In this document: positions 17,556-26,483 of the stretch, piece by piece
Position numbering within the stretch: the first letter of the stretch is position 1
Layout of the letters: each line of letters opens with the position of its first letter
Assembly (NCBI GenBank): GCA_965223465.1
Contig: OZ245025.1
Coordinates: 744,001 to 808,000 of the forward strand
Length of the DNA: 64,000 nt
Reading direction: 5' to 3'
Origin: JAAELZ01 sp965223465
GTDB lineage: Bacteria; Pseudomonadota; Gammaproteobacteria; Arenicellales; Poriferihabitantaceae
Program-made: the position numbers and the translations under genes
The notes under the pieces: model-generated
Told to the model about the DNA's origin: nothing
What the model saw: the letters and a program-made list of their open reading frames with translations, nothing else
The model's database searches: none

Positions 17556-20261
17556 ATGATCGATAATCTCGCTGCGTTGGATGATGATGAACAAATTTAT
17601 TCCAGCCTGAACCCACATTTACACAAAAATGTTCGCCTGTTGGGTGGTCTGCTGGGAAAGGCGATTCGTCGACAAAGTGGTGATGCGCTTTATCAACAAG
17701 TGGAAGCGATTCGTAAATTAGCGATTCAGGCCCGCAGCAGTGATCACTCTGGCAATCGCGCGTTGCACGCGCAACTGAAAGGATTGTCCGCCAAGGATAT
17801 GTACTATCTGGCTCGCGCCTTTAGCTTGTTTTTGAATCTTTCCAATATTGCAGATCAACATGAACAGCTTCGATTGCATAAATCACTTGATTGGGATGGG
17901 CTGGATGAAAATGCCGAGCGACCGGTTGTGCAAAATGCATTTTGTAAGTTAAACGATAAATTATCTTCTCTTATTGCTCAAGGTGTGCGTGCAGACGATC
18001 TGTACAACACAATTTGTGATCTCAAGATCGAACCGGTTCTGACCGCGCATCCGACGGAAGTGAGCCGACGTACCGTATCTAATAAATATTTACGTATTAC
18101 GCGAATATTAGAAGCGCTGGAACAACCTAATCTGCGTGAGTATCACATCGAACAATTACATGATCATTTGTATCAGGTGATCACTGAGATCTGGGAAACT
18201 GATGAGATTCGACGTCGGCAACCCACCCCGCTTGATGAAGCGAAATCAGGCTTGGTGGTACTGGAACAAACCATGTGGAATGCGGTGCCCGAGGTCGTAA
18301 GAACTCTATCTCGAGTATTGATGAAACATACGGGCAGACCCCTGCCATTGGACGCCACTCCACTCAGAATTTGCTCGTGGATGGGCGGTGATAGGGATGG
18401 CAATCCCAATGTCACGCCTGGTATTACGCAGCAGGTGATAGACGCTTCTCGCTGGAAAGCAGCTGAACTCTATCATCGAGAAATAAAAGCATTACGCGAT
18501 GAGTTGTCCATGAATGATTGCAATGCCAGCCTGAGAGCACAGGTTGGTGAGGTACACGAACCGTATCGCGTGCTCTTAAAAGAGCTATTAAATAAGTTGA
18601 TCAACACTATGCGGTGCATGGAGGCACGGCTAGATGGCAGTCGCAATAACGACGCTAACATTATTCATGCCAAACACGATTTACTTGATCCGTTAATGCT
18701 ATGTTTCCAATCTCTGCTGGATTGCGATAATCGGATCATCGCCAACGGCCGGCTCAGCGATATTATCCGACGGGTACATGCCTTTGGCGTCATCGCCATG
18801 CCGTTGGATATCCGCCAGGAATCGAGCAGGCATAGTCAGGCACTGAATGAAATAACTCAATATTTAGGACTGGGTGAGTATGCGTTGTGGACCGAAACCG
18901 AGCGCCAGGCGTTTCTATGCAGCGAATTAACCAATAAAAGGCCGCTAATTCCGGATGACTTTCCTGCCAGTGATGAGGTAAAAGAAGTGCTTGACACCTT
19001 TAAATTGCTGGCGCGTCAACCCGCGGAATATTTAGGTGCCTATATTATTTCAATGGCCACCTGCCCTTCTGATGTGCTGGCAGTTGAGGTTTTACAAAAA
19101 GCCTGCGGTGTTACTCAGCCGCAGCGTGTCGTGCCTTTATTTGAGCGCTTGAATGATTTACAGAATGCGGCGCAAACCATGGATACTTTATGGTCGAATT
19201 CGGAATATAAACAAAAAATAGCGAATCAGCAGGAAGTGATGATTGGTTATTCGGATTCGGCCAAAGATGCTGGCCAATTAACCGCCGCTTGGGCATTGTA
19301 CAATGCGCAGGAGCAGTTAGTCGAGCTCGCTGAGAAACATGCCATCAAGTTAACCCTATTCCATGGCAGAGGTGGAAGTGTGGCGCGAGGGGGTGGCCCA
19401 GCCAAAGGTGCGATCCGCTCTCAACCACCCGGTTCGGTCAACGGTAGTATGCGCGTGACCGAGCAAGGCGAAGTAATCCAGGCCAAATACGGGGTGCCTG
19501 GTTTGGCGGTAGAGAGTCTTAAAATCTATTTGTGCTCGGTACTCGATGCAACCTTAATGCCACCACCCAAACCGAAACCGCAGTGGCGTCAGTGCATGGA
19601 TCAACTTTCAGCCCATGCGCTAAAAGAATTTCGCGGGATGATTCGAGATAACCCTGATTTTGTACCCTATTTTGTACAGGCAACCCCCGAAGCCGAACTG
19701 GGTGCATTGAAGATTGGTTCGCGACCCGCGCGGCGTAGAAAAGGTGAAGGCATTACCTATTTACGCGCCATCCCATGGATATTCGCCTGGACTCAGACCC
19801 GTCTAATGCTGCCGGCCTGGCTTGGCATCGGGTCAGCACTGCAGCAAGCACTGGATAAAAATCAGGAGGACGAGCTGCGCGATATGCAGGCCAATTGGCC
19901 GTTCTTCAAATCAACCATTGATCTGGTTGAAATGGTGCTGGCCAAGGCCGATCCTGAAGTTGCTAGTTTATATGATCAGCAGCTGGTGGACGAAAAATTA
20001 CGCCCCTTGGGCAAATTACTACGGGATAAATACCAGGTTATCGAAGATAAGGTACTCGCTTTAACGGGGCACCGTCGGCTGGTGGAGCATGAACCATTTG
20101 TGTTACAAGGTATTATTGTACGTAACCCTTATGTAGATCCGCTTAATATTTTGCAGGTGGAGATGTTATCGCGGATTCGCGGGGGGGAAACGGGCATGAT
20201 TGAAGATGCACTGATTATTGCGATCAATGGTATTTCAGCTGGCATGCGTAATACGGGATAA
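17556..20261 (+). CDS. ppc: phosphoenolpyruvate carboxylase
   Basis: Converts phosphoenolpyruvate and bicarbonate to oxaloacetate, replenishing the citric acid cycle. At 901 residues it is close to the family norm (883 in E. coli). Catalytic and substrate segments are intact: VLTAHPTEVSRR with the essential His, GYSDSAKDAG, the glycine-rich loop FHGRGGSVARGGGPA, SVNGSMRVTEQGE, and the C-terminal segment ending NTG. It ends 8 bases before the YciK-like gene, so the two are probably co-transcribed. Together with maeB and pyk elsewhere in the window it forms the PEP-pyruvate-oxaloacetate node. Confidence 0.97.
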   Translation: MIDNLAALDDDEQIYSSLNPHLHKNVRLLGGLLGKAIRRQSGDALYQQVEAIRKLAIQARSSDHSGNRALHAQLKGLSAKDMYYLARAFSLFLNLSNIADQHEQLRLHKSLDWDGLDENAERPVVQNAFCKLNDKLSSLIAQGVRADDLYNTICDLKIEPVLTAHPTEVSRRTVSNKYLRITRILEALEQPNLREYHIEQLHDHLYQVITEIWETDEIRRRQPTPLDEAKSGLVVLEQTMWNAVPEVVRTLSRVLMKHTGRPLPLDATPLRICSWMGGDRDGNPNVTPGITQQVIDASRWKAAELYHREIKALRDELSMNDCNASLRAQVGEVHEPYRVLLKELLNKLINTMRCMEARLDGSRNNDANIIHAKHDLLDPLMLCFQSLLDCDNRIIANGRLSDIIRRVHAFGVIAMPLDIRQESSRHSQALNEITQYLGLGEYALWTETERQAFLCSELTNKRPLIPDDFPASDEVKEVLDTFKLLARQPAEYLGAYIISMATCPSDVLAVEVLQKACGVTQPQRVVPLFERLNDLQNAAQTMDTLWSNSEYKQKIANQQEVMIGYSDSAKDAGQLTAAWALYNAQEQLVELAEKHAIKLTLFHGRGGSVARGGGPAKGAIRSQPPGSVNGSMRVTEQGEVIQAKYGVPGLAVESLKIYLCSVLDATLMPPPKPKPQWRQCMDQLSAHALKEFRGMIRDNPDFVPYFVQATPEAELGALKIGSRPARRRKGEGITYLRAIPWIFAWTQTRLMLPAWLGIGSALQQALDKNQEDELRDMQANWPFFKSTIDLVEMVLAKADPEVASLYDQQLVDEKLRPLGKLLRDKYQVIEDKVLALTGHRRLVEHEPFVLQGIIVRNPYVDPLNILQVEMLSRIRGGETGMIEDALIIAINGISAGMRNTG

Positions 20262-20269
20262 TATTAATT

Positions 20270-21016
20270 ATGAGCATACAAGATAGCGATTATCATTTCG
20301 AGGGTTTGAACTTTCTGATCACTGGTGCCGGTTTTGATATTGGCAAAGGGCTGGCTATTCGCTGCGCGCAGAAAGGGGCGCACGTGATACTCATGGATCA
20401 GGATAGCCGTGCACTAAATGCGGTCTATGATGAAATTACCGCCTCAAGCGACGTAAAACCCACTATTTTGGAGTTGGCGGGTAAAAATTTGATAGATGAG
20501 ACCGCGACGCTCATCTTGCAACAAATCCTGTCAGAACATCATAAACTGGATGCGTTGATCCACACGGCGAATGCCGCGTTCCCACTGACCCCTATCCATA
20601 TGGTGGAAGATGATGCATTCAAGCAAGCGTTTGATTTCCTGCACACCCTGCCCCACCGTATTACGCGTGAACTCTATCCCGCCTTACAAGCCGCAGATAA
20701 GCCTTCTATAATTTTTACCAGTCATTTCTCAGCGAGCACCCATAAACCTTTTTGGGGCTGTCACGCAGCGGCGTTCGCTGCGCTGGAAGCCACCGCCAGG
20801 CAATGGGCGGCAGATACCCAAAAGGCCGGGTTTAGCGTAAATTCGATTGATCCTGGCGTGGCCAATACAGCGGTGCGTCGCAAGCACTACCCGGCGGAGC
20901 AGCAAGCGCATCTGCGCAAACCAGATGACGAGGCGATTATGAGTATCTATTTGAATTTGCTTAGCCCGACCGGCAAACAAAGAAGCGGAGAGCACTTTAC
21001 CATAACAGAGGTGTAG
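20270..21016 (+). CDS. YciK-like short-chain dehydrogenase lacking catalytic Tyr and Lys
   Basis: A 248-residue protein that aligns along its length with the YciK group, including the C-terminal VNSIDPGVANTAVRR and RKPDDEAIMSIYLNLLS segments. The nucleotide motif is altered to TGAGFDIG (18-25) and the usual NAG to NAA. The active-site YxxxK is missing: the segment FWGCHAAAFAALEA places His165 and Phe169 where YciK has Tyr and Lys. It is therefore probably not a working dehydrogenase, though it may still bind a nucleotide. The reading frame is intact, so it is not simply decayed. It follows ppc by 8 bases. Confidence 0.75.
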   Translation: MSIQDSDYHFEGLNFLITGAGFDIGKGLAIRCAQKGAHVILMDQDSRALNAVYDEITASSDVKPTILELAGKNLIDETATLILQQILSEHHKLDALIHTANAAFPLTPIHMVEDDAFKQAFDFLHTLPHRITRELYPALQAADKPSIIFTSHFSASTHKPFWGCHAAAFAALEATARQWAADTQKAGFSVNSIDPGVANTAVRRKHYPAEQQAHLRKPDDEAIMSIYLNLLSPTGKQRSGEHFTITEV

Positions 21017-21103
21017 CACCCTAACCGGCAGCAGAGAATTATATAATAACTTTAATAATATTTAATAATAGATTGTTTTTAAATATTATTTCAGAATTTT
21101 TAT

Positions 21104-21637
21104 GTGCATAATATGCAAAGGCGAGAAGACCAGCCCCATAGTCACAGGTGTATCGAGCCAACGAGCCTCAAAGTTGGACTACTGATCACTTTTGGTTTGC
21201 TTATCGTTGGCTTGTTTGCACCTATCATTACGTTTAAAAAGTTTGTTTTGGTGCAGAATACCTTTTCGGTGGTCGGGGGTGTCGGTGAGCTATTCAAAGA
21301 AGGTAAATTTTTCCTGTTTTTTGTTATCACAACGTTTAGCATTGTGTTACCTCTGCTTAAATTGGGTGTCTTGGTTCGAATTTTATTTAGTCAGGCTACC
21401 TCGCAGAAATTATCAGCTTATCTTCACTGGATGCATCTTTACGGTAAGTGGTCAATGTTGGACGTATTTGTGGTCGCCGTTTTAGTCGTTGTCGTAAAAC
21501 TCGGTGTTATTGCGAGCGTAGAAATGCGATATGGCTTATACGCCTTCGCGGCCGCGGTTTTACTCACCATGATTATTACCGCCCGGGTCGTCAAGCTGTA
21601 CGATAAATCGAACAACTTGGCTACACCATCTGCGTAA
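21104..21637 (+). CDS. PqiA-type paraquat-inducible membrane protein (single domain)
   Basis: A 177-residue protein with four predicted transmembrane helices and the PqiA signature YGKWSMLDVFVVAVLVVVVKLG. PqiA proteins are inner-membrane partners of MCE-type lipid transport systems. E. coli PqiA has two such domains and zinc-ribbon parts; this has a single domain and a short soluble N-terminus, and no PqiB/MCE gene is nearby. The start may be GTG at 21104 or ATG at 21113. The upstream 85 bases are extremely AT-rich. Confidence 0.8.
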   Translation: MHNMQRREDQPHSHRCIEPTSLKVGLLITFGLLIVGLFAPIITFKKFVLVQNTFSVVGGVGELFKEGKFFLFFVITTFSIVLPLLKLGVLVRILFSQATSQKLSAYLHWMHLYGKWSMLDVFVVAVLVVVVKLGVIASVEMRYGLYAFAAAVLLTMIITARVVKLYDKSNNLATPSA

Positions 21638-21650
21638 TAGTTATCCCGTA

Positions 21651-22358
21651 ATGAAGAAAATACTCCTCATTTTATTCGTCTGTCTAGTCGCATTCCAATG
21701 GTGGCAAACTGACAAAACTATTCGGGTTTCAAGTAACGATGTAAGCTATGACTACTTAGTAAAACATGTCGGAAGCGCGCAAAAAAGAGATACTTTGCCG
21801 CTGCTCATTGCGCTCCACGGTAACGGTGATACGCCGGAGAATTTTTACCATACTGCCCTAGACACACTTGATCTTCCAGTGCGCGTTATTCTATTGAAAG
21901 CCCCTGTTGCCCGCGCGTTAGGTACGGCCTGGCCTTGGTCAGCAGCAGAATTCGACCAATACGGCGAAGCCTTTAGTGAGGCAGTGGAAGCGTTGGTGGA
22001 TAAATACCCTACGCGGGGCAAACCCGTGCTATTAGGTTTTTCGGGCGGCGGGATGATGGCGTTCTACCAAGCGTTAAAACATGGTGGCCTTTATGCCGCT
22101 ATATTTCCTATATCGGGCCAGCTCAATCAGGAAATGTTGGGTGATGGCCCGCTTCGCACCGGGGCAAAGGTTTTGGCTTATCATGGCGATGTAGACAGTG
22201 TGATTTCCATTGCGGGTGCGAGAAATGCCATCGCGATGTTACACACGCATCAAGTTGTGGCCGAATTAACTGAATTTAAGGGCGGGCACCACGGCATTTT
22301 TACCACGATGAAAACGCAAATAGTTTCAGCGGTTGAGCAAGCGCTTGCAGAACAATAG
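21651..22358 (+). CDS. alpha/beta hydrolase, phospholipase/carboxylesterase type
   Basis: A 235-residue alpha/beta hydrolase with an N-terminal hydrophobic segment (residues 3-17) that may be a signal peptide or anchor. The oxyanion region is LHGNGDTPENF, the nucleophile elbow is GFSGGGMMAF (Ser), the acid is in YHGDVDSVIS, and the His is in GGHHGIF. This fits the Abhydrolase_2 esterase group acting on short acyl esters or lysophospholipids. It begins 13 bases after the PqiA-like gene, so they are likely co-transcribed. The substrate is unknown. Confidence 0.8.
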   Translation: MKKILLILFVCLVAFQWWQTDKTIRVSSNDVSYDYLVKHVGSAQKRDTLPLLIALHGNGDTPENFYHTALDTLDLPVRVILLKAPVARALGTAWPWSAAEFDQYGEAFSEAVEALVDKYPTRGKPVLLGFSGGGMMAFYQALKHGGLYAAIFPISGQLNQEMLGDGPLRTGAKVLAYHGDVDSVISIAGARNAIAMLHTHQVVAELTEFKGGHHGIFTTMKTQIVSAVEQALAEQ

Positions 22359-22453
22359 CTGATAAATAGTACTTTTAGGCTATTCAATAGTATTGGGAAT
22401 TTTGAAAATGCTTAAGATTCAGATACTTTTGCGTAATTCTTTCGATAATTGTC

Positions 22454-22482
22454 ATGACTCTGTCATAAAAGCCTTATATAAT
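22454..22482 (+). promoter_or_regulatory. sigma-70 promoter of the cold-shock gene
   Basis: A consensus TATAAT at 22477-22482 lies 17 bases after ATGACT (22454-22459), a four-of-six match to TTGACA. Transcription would start near 22489, giving a leader of about 165 bases before the cold-shock ATG. Confidence 0.6.
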
Positions 22483-22491
22483 CGCGCTAGC

Positions 22492-22653
22492 TTGAACGTA
22501 CGACTTTTATTTATGTTTACTACTTTGATGTTTTGTTTTACCGCTTCATCCTGTTTTTCATAAGTACCAGCTACACTTCCAGCGTGACCGCCCCAAAGAG
22601 TTTGACTCTTGAAAGGCAAAATTTACTTTTGAATAATTAGGATATTTATATAC
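22492..22653 (+). promoter_or_regulatory. long cold-shock mRNA leader with cold-box-like start
   Basis: The predicted transcript begins almost at TTGAACGTACGAC (22492-22504), close to the cold box found at the 5' end of E. coli cspA mRNA (TGACGTACAGA). A leader near 160 bases is also like cspA, whose leader folds differently in the cold to favour translation. No other gene fits here. Confidence 0.45.
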
Positions 22654-22866
22654 ATGTCTGAAAAAACTACCGGAACCGTCAAATGGTTCAATGAGTCTAA
22701 AGGTTTTGGCTTTATCGAACGCGAATCTGGCCCTGATGTTTTTGCACATTTTCGTGCCATTAACGGTGAAGGCTTTAAAACTTTGCTCGAAGGCCAAAAG
22801 GTTGAGTTCACCGTAACTGAATCTGAAAAAGGCCCACAGGCGGACGATATTACCGTCATCAGCTAA
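22654..22866 (+). CDS. CspA-family cold-shock protein
   Basis: A 70-residue single cold-shock domain with RNP1 KGFGFIE and RNP2 DVFAHF, starting with TTGTVKWFNESKGF. These proteins bind single-stranded nucleic acid and melt RNA structure. The length and motifs match the CspA/CspD group exactly; paralogue identity cannot be fixed. A long leader and a strong terminator bracket it as a monocistronic gene. Confidence 0.95.
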   Translation: MSEKTTGTVKWFNESKGFGFIERESGPDVFAHFRAINGEGFKTLLEGQKVEFTVTESEKGPQADDITVIS

Positions 22867-22906
22867 AGCTAAGCTCTATCTGAGGAGTTTCATACTCCTT
22901 ATAATT

Positions 22907-22937
22907 AAAGGTACAACCGCAGGGTTGTGCCTTTTTT
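22907..22937 (+). terminator. intrinsic terminator of the cold-shock gene
   Basis: A 12-base-pair stem (AAAGGTACAACC pairing with GGTTGTGCCTTT, one G-T pair) with a four-base loop and a run of six T at 22932-22937. It lies 40 bases after the stop codon. A smaller hairpin (AGGAG/CTCCT) precedes it. Confidence 0.85.
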
Positions 22938-22955
22938 CTGGGTTATAGAATGTGC

Positions 22956-24092
22956 TTAACCATTAAATCGAACTAGAAACTCATCCATTGCAGCCAGCCC
23001 CGCATCAATTCCTCTGCGACCAAAGCCAATCCGAAACCGATCTTTCGGCGTTGCGCCCAACTCCGATCGGTAGATGCTTGATGGTAATAGTAGTACACCG
23101 GCCTGTTCCAGCAGTTGTTGGGTAAAGTGTTCCACCCCATCTCCACCCAGGTAACGTGGAAAGGCCATACACGATCCATCAGAAACCCGCCAATCGAATA
23201 GCGCTTTATGTTTGGCAAAGAACGCCTCTAACTTGACCAAATTGTCATCAATTATTTTGCAGTTTCGCGCCAAAATTTGATCTCGATTGCGCAATGCAAT
23301 TTTCGTGAGCCTTTCGCTAGGTCCAGCGTTGCAGATAGACAAATAGTGCTTAATACGCTCCATTTTTCGCAGTATTTGCCTGTCCGTACAAGCAATCCAG
23401 CCGACGCGTAAACCAGATAGACCATATGCTTTTGACATGACATTCAGCGACAATCCCCGTTCATATATGTCCGCGATATATGGCATATGTTTCGCGCTCG
23501 TTCTCCCCAAACCATTAAATATCTCATCACTTAATATGTAGATACCGTGTTTTCTACATAGCGCGACCAAAGCATCAAGTCGCGCCATGGGCAGAATGGC
23601 GCCGGTTGGATTATGTGGAAAATTGATGGTTAAAAGCTTGGTATTGGGTTTGATTGCCTGCGCTATTTGGTCAATATCTAAAGACCAGTTGTCATCTGGA
23701 TCCAGTGGAACACCTGTGGTGTCACAAATCGCAAGCGGTAATGATTCATGCGACTGGTAATTAGGTGTGATCACGATTGCATGGCTTTCTGGCCCCAAAA
23801 GCACTCTATTTGCTGCGAAAATGCCTTCACTGGCACCAGCAAAACAAAGAATATTTTCTGCTACCTGCTGCTGATACATTTCGGCAATCGTTGCACGCAA
23901 ATCCGGTGCACCAAAAGTTTCTGTATATCCCAACCACAAATTCTCAAATTCTGCACGTTCCTCGGGCGTTGCCATCGCTAGAATATTGCTTAGTGACATG
24001 CTCTCCGCATCTGAGGCCGTCATATGGTATTGTGCTTTAAACTCCCATTTTGAGAAATACGTTTCAAGCTTAAAGTCAGGCAGTGATTTCAT
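22956..24092 (-). CDS. PLP-dependent class I/II aminotransferase
   Basis: A 378-residue fold-type I aminotransferase. Visible features are the NFPHNPTG cofactor motif, ILSDEIFNGLG with the PLP Asp, the Schiff-base lysine in VMSKAYGLSGLRVGW, and the Arg in DRFRIGFGR that binds the substrate carboxylate. The N-terminal LETYFSKWEF motif is characteristic of a subgroup related to capreomycidine synthases and aspartate-type aminotransferases; the amino donor is not known. The adjacent gene on the same strand encodes a hydrolase whose stop lies 17 bases upstream of this start, so they are probably one operon. Confidence 0.85.
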   Translation of the reverse strand: MKSLPDFKLETYFSKWEFKAQYHMTASDAESMSLSNILAMATPEERAEFENLWLGYTETFGAPDLRATIAEMYQQQVAENILCFAGASEGIFAANRVLLGPESHAIVITPNYQSHESLPLAICDTTGVPLDPDDNWSLDIDQIAQAIKPNTKLLTINFPHNPTGAILPMARLDALVALCRKHGIYILSDEIFNGLGRTSAKHMPYIADIYERGLSLNVMSKAYGLSGLRVGWIACTDRQILRKMERIKHYLSICNAGPSERLTKIALRNRDQILARNCKIIDDNLVKLEAFFAKHKALFDWRVSDGSCMAFPRYLGGDGVEHFTQQLLEQAGVLLLPSSIYRSELGATPKDRFRIGFGRRGIDAGLAAMDEFLVRFNG

Positions 24093-24109
24093 TTCAGTGA
24101 AATTTTAAG

Positions 24110-25156
24110 CTAGGTATCAGTAGCATGACCTTGTGACGTGCTGCATAAGAAATGATTTATCATCTGAGCTGTTTTGGTATGCATATCGTCTCTATTTACA
24201 GAGTCCGAGTCTATGCATATATCAGGCTCAATGGCTTTTCCATATTTTGTACAGTTGCATAAAAACACATAGTGACCTACCGAGGAACCAAGCGACGCCA
24301 GTTTAAAATCTAAGTTTTGCTTGGTTAGCCATTTAGCACATTGCTCAAAAGGTGCTTCAGTATCCGCTTCCCCCGCTATGATTAGTACGGGCGACTTTAT
24401 TGATTGCAGGCTTTGCAAGGTCAATGCCCGGACAGGCGGTGCCGGCGCTAGCGTTACAAACGCTTTAATTCTTGAATCATAGTAATCCGCGTCATGTCGC
24501 ATTCTAGCATCTTGATATGGCCGAGATGTTTTCATTAGTCGATCTATTTCTTGATCCAAACTTGGAAATTCTTTGGGCCCGCCTCTGTAATCTGGTTGTT
24601 TATCTAACCAATGCTTAAATTGATCCAGAGAAGTTATTGCCCCTGCCAGCGATAATACCGTGTAGCCCCCTAAAGAAAACCCAACAGCAGATATTTTATC
24701 GAGATTACAATGAGTTGATAAAACTGGTTGCTGGTGGAGGTTATCTAATAAAAAGGTAAAATCTAAGGCGCGTTCCCACCAACATAAAAAACCTTCTGCC
24801 ACATACGGTTCTAACGATGTGTTCCCGTGATGGCTAATACCAATCGAGATATACCCCATTTCCGCAAGCCTGCATCCAAGCCATCCCATGCCTTGAGCAG
24901 AGCCACCCGTGCCGTGAGAAAGTAGCACTAGAGGATAGAGATGCTGGTGATTACTGATTTCTACACCTTTTGCAACCGCACCCATTTCAAACAAGGGTTC
25001 GTTTGGATTGCCACCATATTGCAAAAGGGTAGCCTCAGTTTCTGCATGGGCAGGATACCACGCACTATAGGCGATGGGTCGGGGGCCAGTTGCAGACCAG
25101 TTTGTTCGATTTTTATCAAACAAGATACCTTCCAAATACCCACATTTATATTGCAT
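24110..25156 (-). CDS. alpha/beta hydrolase (dienelactone/PAF-acetylhydrolase-like)
   Basis: A 348-residue hydrolase. The oxyanion motif is LLSHGTGG, the nucleophile motif is AVGFSLGGYTVL, the acid is in IIAGEADTEAPFEQ, and the likely His is in GSSVGHYVFL. The size and N-terminal PRPIAYSAWYPA segment resemble the platelet-activating-factor acetylhydrolase-like group often annotated as dienelactone hydrolase. No signal peptide is visible. The frame extends 13 codons to a TTG at 25195; the ATG at 25156 is preferred. It precedes the aminotransferase gene on the same strand. Confidence 0.75.
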   Translation of the reverse strand: MQYKCGYLEGILFDKNRTNWSATGPRPIAYSAWYPAHAETEATLLQYGGNPNEPLFEMGAVAKGVEISNHQHLYPLVLLSHGTGGSAQGMGWLGCRLAEMGYISIGISHHGNTSLEPYVAEGFLCWWERALDFTFLLDNLHQQPVLSTHCNLDKISAVGFSLGGYTVLSLAGAITSLDQFKHWLDKQPDYRGGPKEFPSLDQEIDRLMKTSRPYQDARMRHDADYYDSRIKAFVTLAPAPPVRALTLQSLQSIKSPVLIIAGEADTEAPFEQCAKWLTKQNLDFKLASLGSSVGHYVFLCNCTKYGKAIEPDICIDSDSVNRDDMHTKTAQMINHFLCSTSQGHATDT

Positions 25157-25355
25157 TGGTTTAAATACTTTGAAGTGTCGCTTTATAATTTGCAATTATG
25201 AATAACAACCGTCAATTGGGGAGGCTGCCGTCTACTCTAGTGTGTGGTAAGGCAACGAATTATTTGGTGAATACTCCGCCCCCTTATCAAAATGCAATTC
25301 AGTCCTCTGGGAAGCTAATTCGCCATAAGTTAACACGACTATTTGTTTAATATTA

Positions 25356-26330
25356 ACCCGTGGTGCATATTAATTAACAGCAATCTTAATGTGATTCAGG
25401 GGCCGTCCATTGCGCTGATTTAGCCACTGAATAATGGTTAATGCTGTTACTTTGGAGAGCACTCTGGTGGCCAGTCCGTTAAATGATTTAGCGTAGTTTC
25501 TGCGAATCATAAACTGATCACATAACTGAGAAAACAAAGTTTCAATTCGTTTTCTGGCTTTTCTGAGCACAGGACTAAATGGCTTGAAATTAGTTTGGTT
25601 TCGACGCAATGGTGTTTCCAGTTTGATCTGATTGTGAGCAAATAAATCCGTTTGATATTGTTGGCTAACATAGCCCTTATCTCCTATCAACACACAGTTG
25701 CTAAACTGTTCTTTAACGTGTTCCAGATAATGGATATCGTGTGCCGAAGCCTTTGATATATCAACAGATTTGATCACACCTTGTAAGGTACATACCGCAT
25801 GTAACTTATAGCCATAGTAGGGCATATTTTGAGCCGCACAATAACCATAATCGGGGCTGCTTATTTCCGCCTCTTGGCAGATTGAGCTGCGTCTGGCTCG
25901 AGCAAACTTGCACAGCTCTATGGGCATGCTATCGATCAGGTGATAATCTTCATAAGCAGTGATTTTGTCTGTAAGCGCAAGACGTATCTCATTGAGATTA
26001 GGGGCGAGCTTTCTACGTCTACGGTTATAGACCGAACGCTCAATTAAAGGGCTCAGTTCAATGGGGAGCAGTTTGAACAAATAACGTTCTGAGTCGATAC
26101 CCAGAGATTCAGCAGCTAAGCTCAGTGCGATGAGTTTTTTATCGGAAAGTTTGGGTTTACGGCGATATAGGTAAAAATTATGTTCTGACACGACTTCGTG
26201 CAACAAAGATAGAATTCTGGTATAACTGTTTAATAAGTTACTCATATCATTACATTTTTTGCTGAAAACACAATGATACTCCTTTAGTGGAAATGAGCAA
26301 CTTCTTCTCAATTTATAATGCACCACGGGT
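25356..26330 (-). mobile_element. complete IS982-family insertion sequence
   Basis: A 975-base element bounded by 13-base perfect inverted repeats: ACCCGTGGTGCAT at 25356-25368 and its complement at 26318-26330. It is flanked by an 8-base direct duplication, TAATATTA, at 25348-25355 and 26331-26338, the mark of transposition. The single transposase frame is intact. Intact ends and duplications imply a recent, possibly still mobile insertion. Confidence 0.93.
25370..26245 (-). CDS. IS982-family transposase
   Basis: A 291-residue DDE transposase fitting the IS982 family. The N-terminal helical part contains LSDKKLIALSLAAESLGID. The catalytic acids are in YHLIDSMPIELC, VLIGDKGYVS and RKRIETLFSQL. 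The frame is open through the right inverted repeat, but the ATG at 26245 (MSNLLNS) gives the usual family length. The stop lies next to the left inverted repeat. No frameshift is needed. Confidence 0.92.
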   Translation of the reverse strand: MSNLLNSYTRILSLLHEVVSEHNFYLYRRKPKLSDKKLIALSLAAESLGIDSERYLFKLLPIELSPLIERSVYNRRRRKLAPNLNEIRLALTDKITAYEDYHLIDSMPIELCKFARARRSSICQEAEISSPDYGYCAAQNMPYYGYKLHAVCTLQGVIKSVDISKASAHDIHYLEHVKEQFSNCVLIGDKGYVSQQYQTDLFAHNQIKLETPLRRNQTNFKPFSPVLRKARKRIETLFSQLCDQFMIRRNYAKSFNGLATRVLSKVTALTIIQWLNQRNGRPLNHIKIAVN

Positions 26331-26354
26331 TAATATTAGTCTCCTGCGGAATTA

Positions 26355-26483
26355 ATGATGATCAGTATTTTTCTAACAGGTGTTTTACTCGGCTTGTCCG
26401 CAGGACTGGCACCTGGACCGCTGCTAACCCTGGTGATAACCGAAACCCTAAAGCATAATGAGTATGCGGATTCTAACTCTTAG
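26355..26483 (+). pseudogene. N-terminal fragment of a LysE-family exporter fused to esterase remnant
   Basis: The first 36 codons (MMISIFLTGVLLGLSAGL, APGPLLTLVITETLKHNE) match the first transmembrane helix and the APGP motif of LysE/RhtB amino-acid exporters. The match ends abruptly and the following sequence, from about 26458, is homologous to the middle of the esterase gene at 29700, with a stop five codons later. A normal LysE protein has about 200 residues and six helices, so this is a truncated relic. The join is a recombination breakpoint. The IS982 copy ends 24 bases upstream. Confidence 0.75.
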
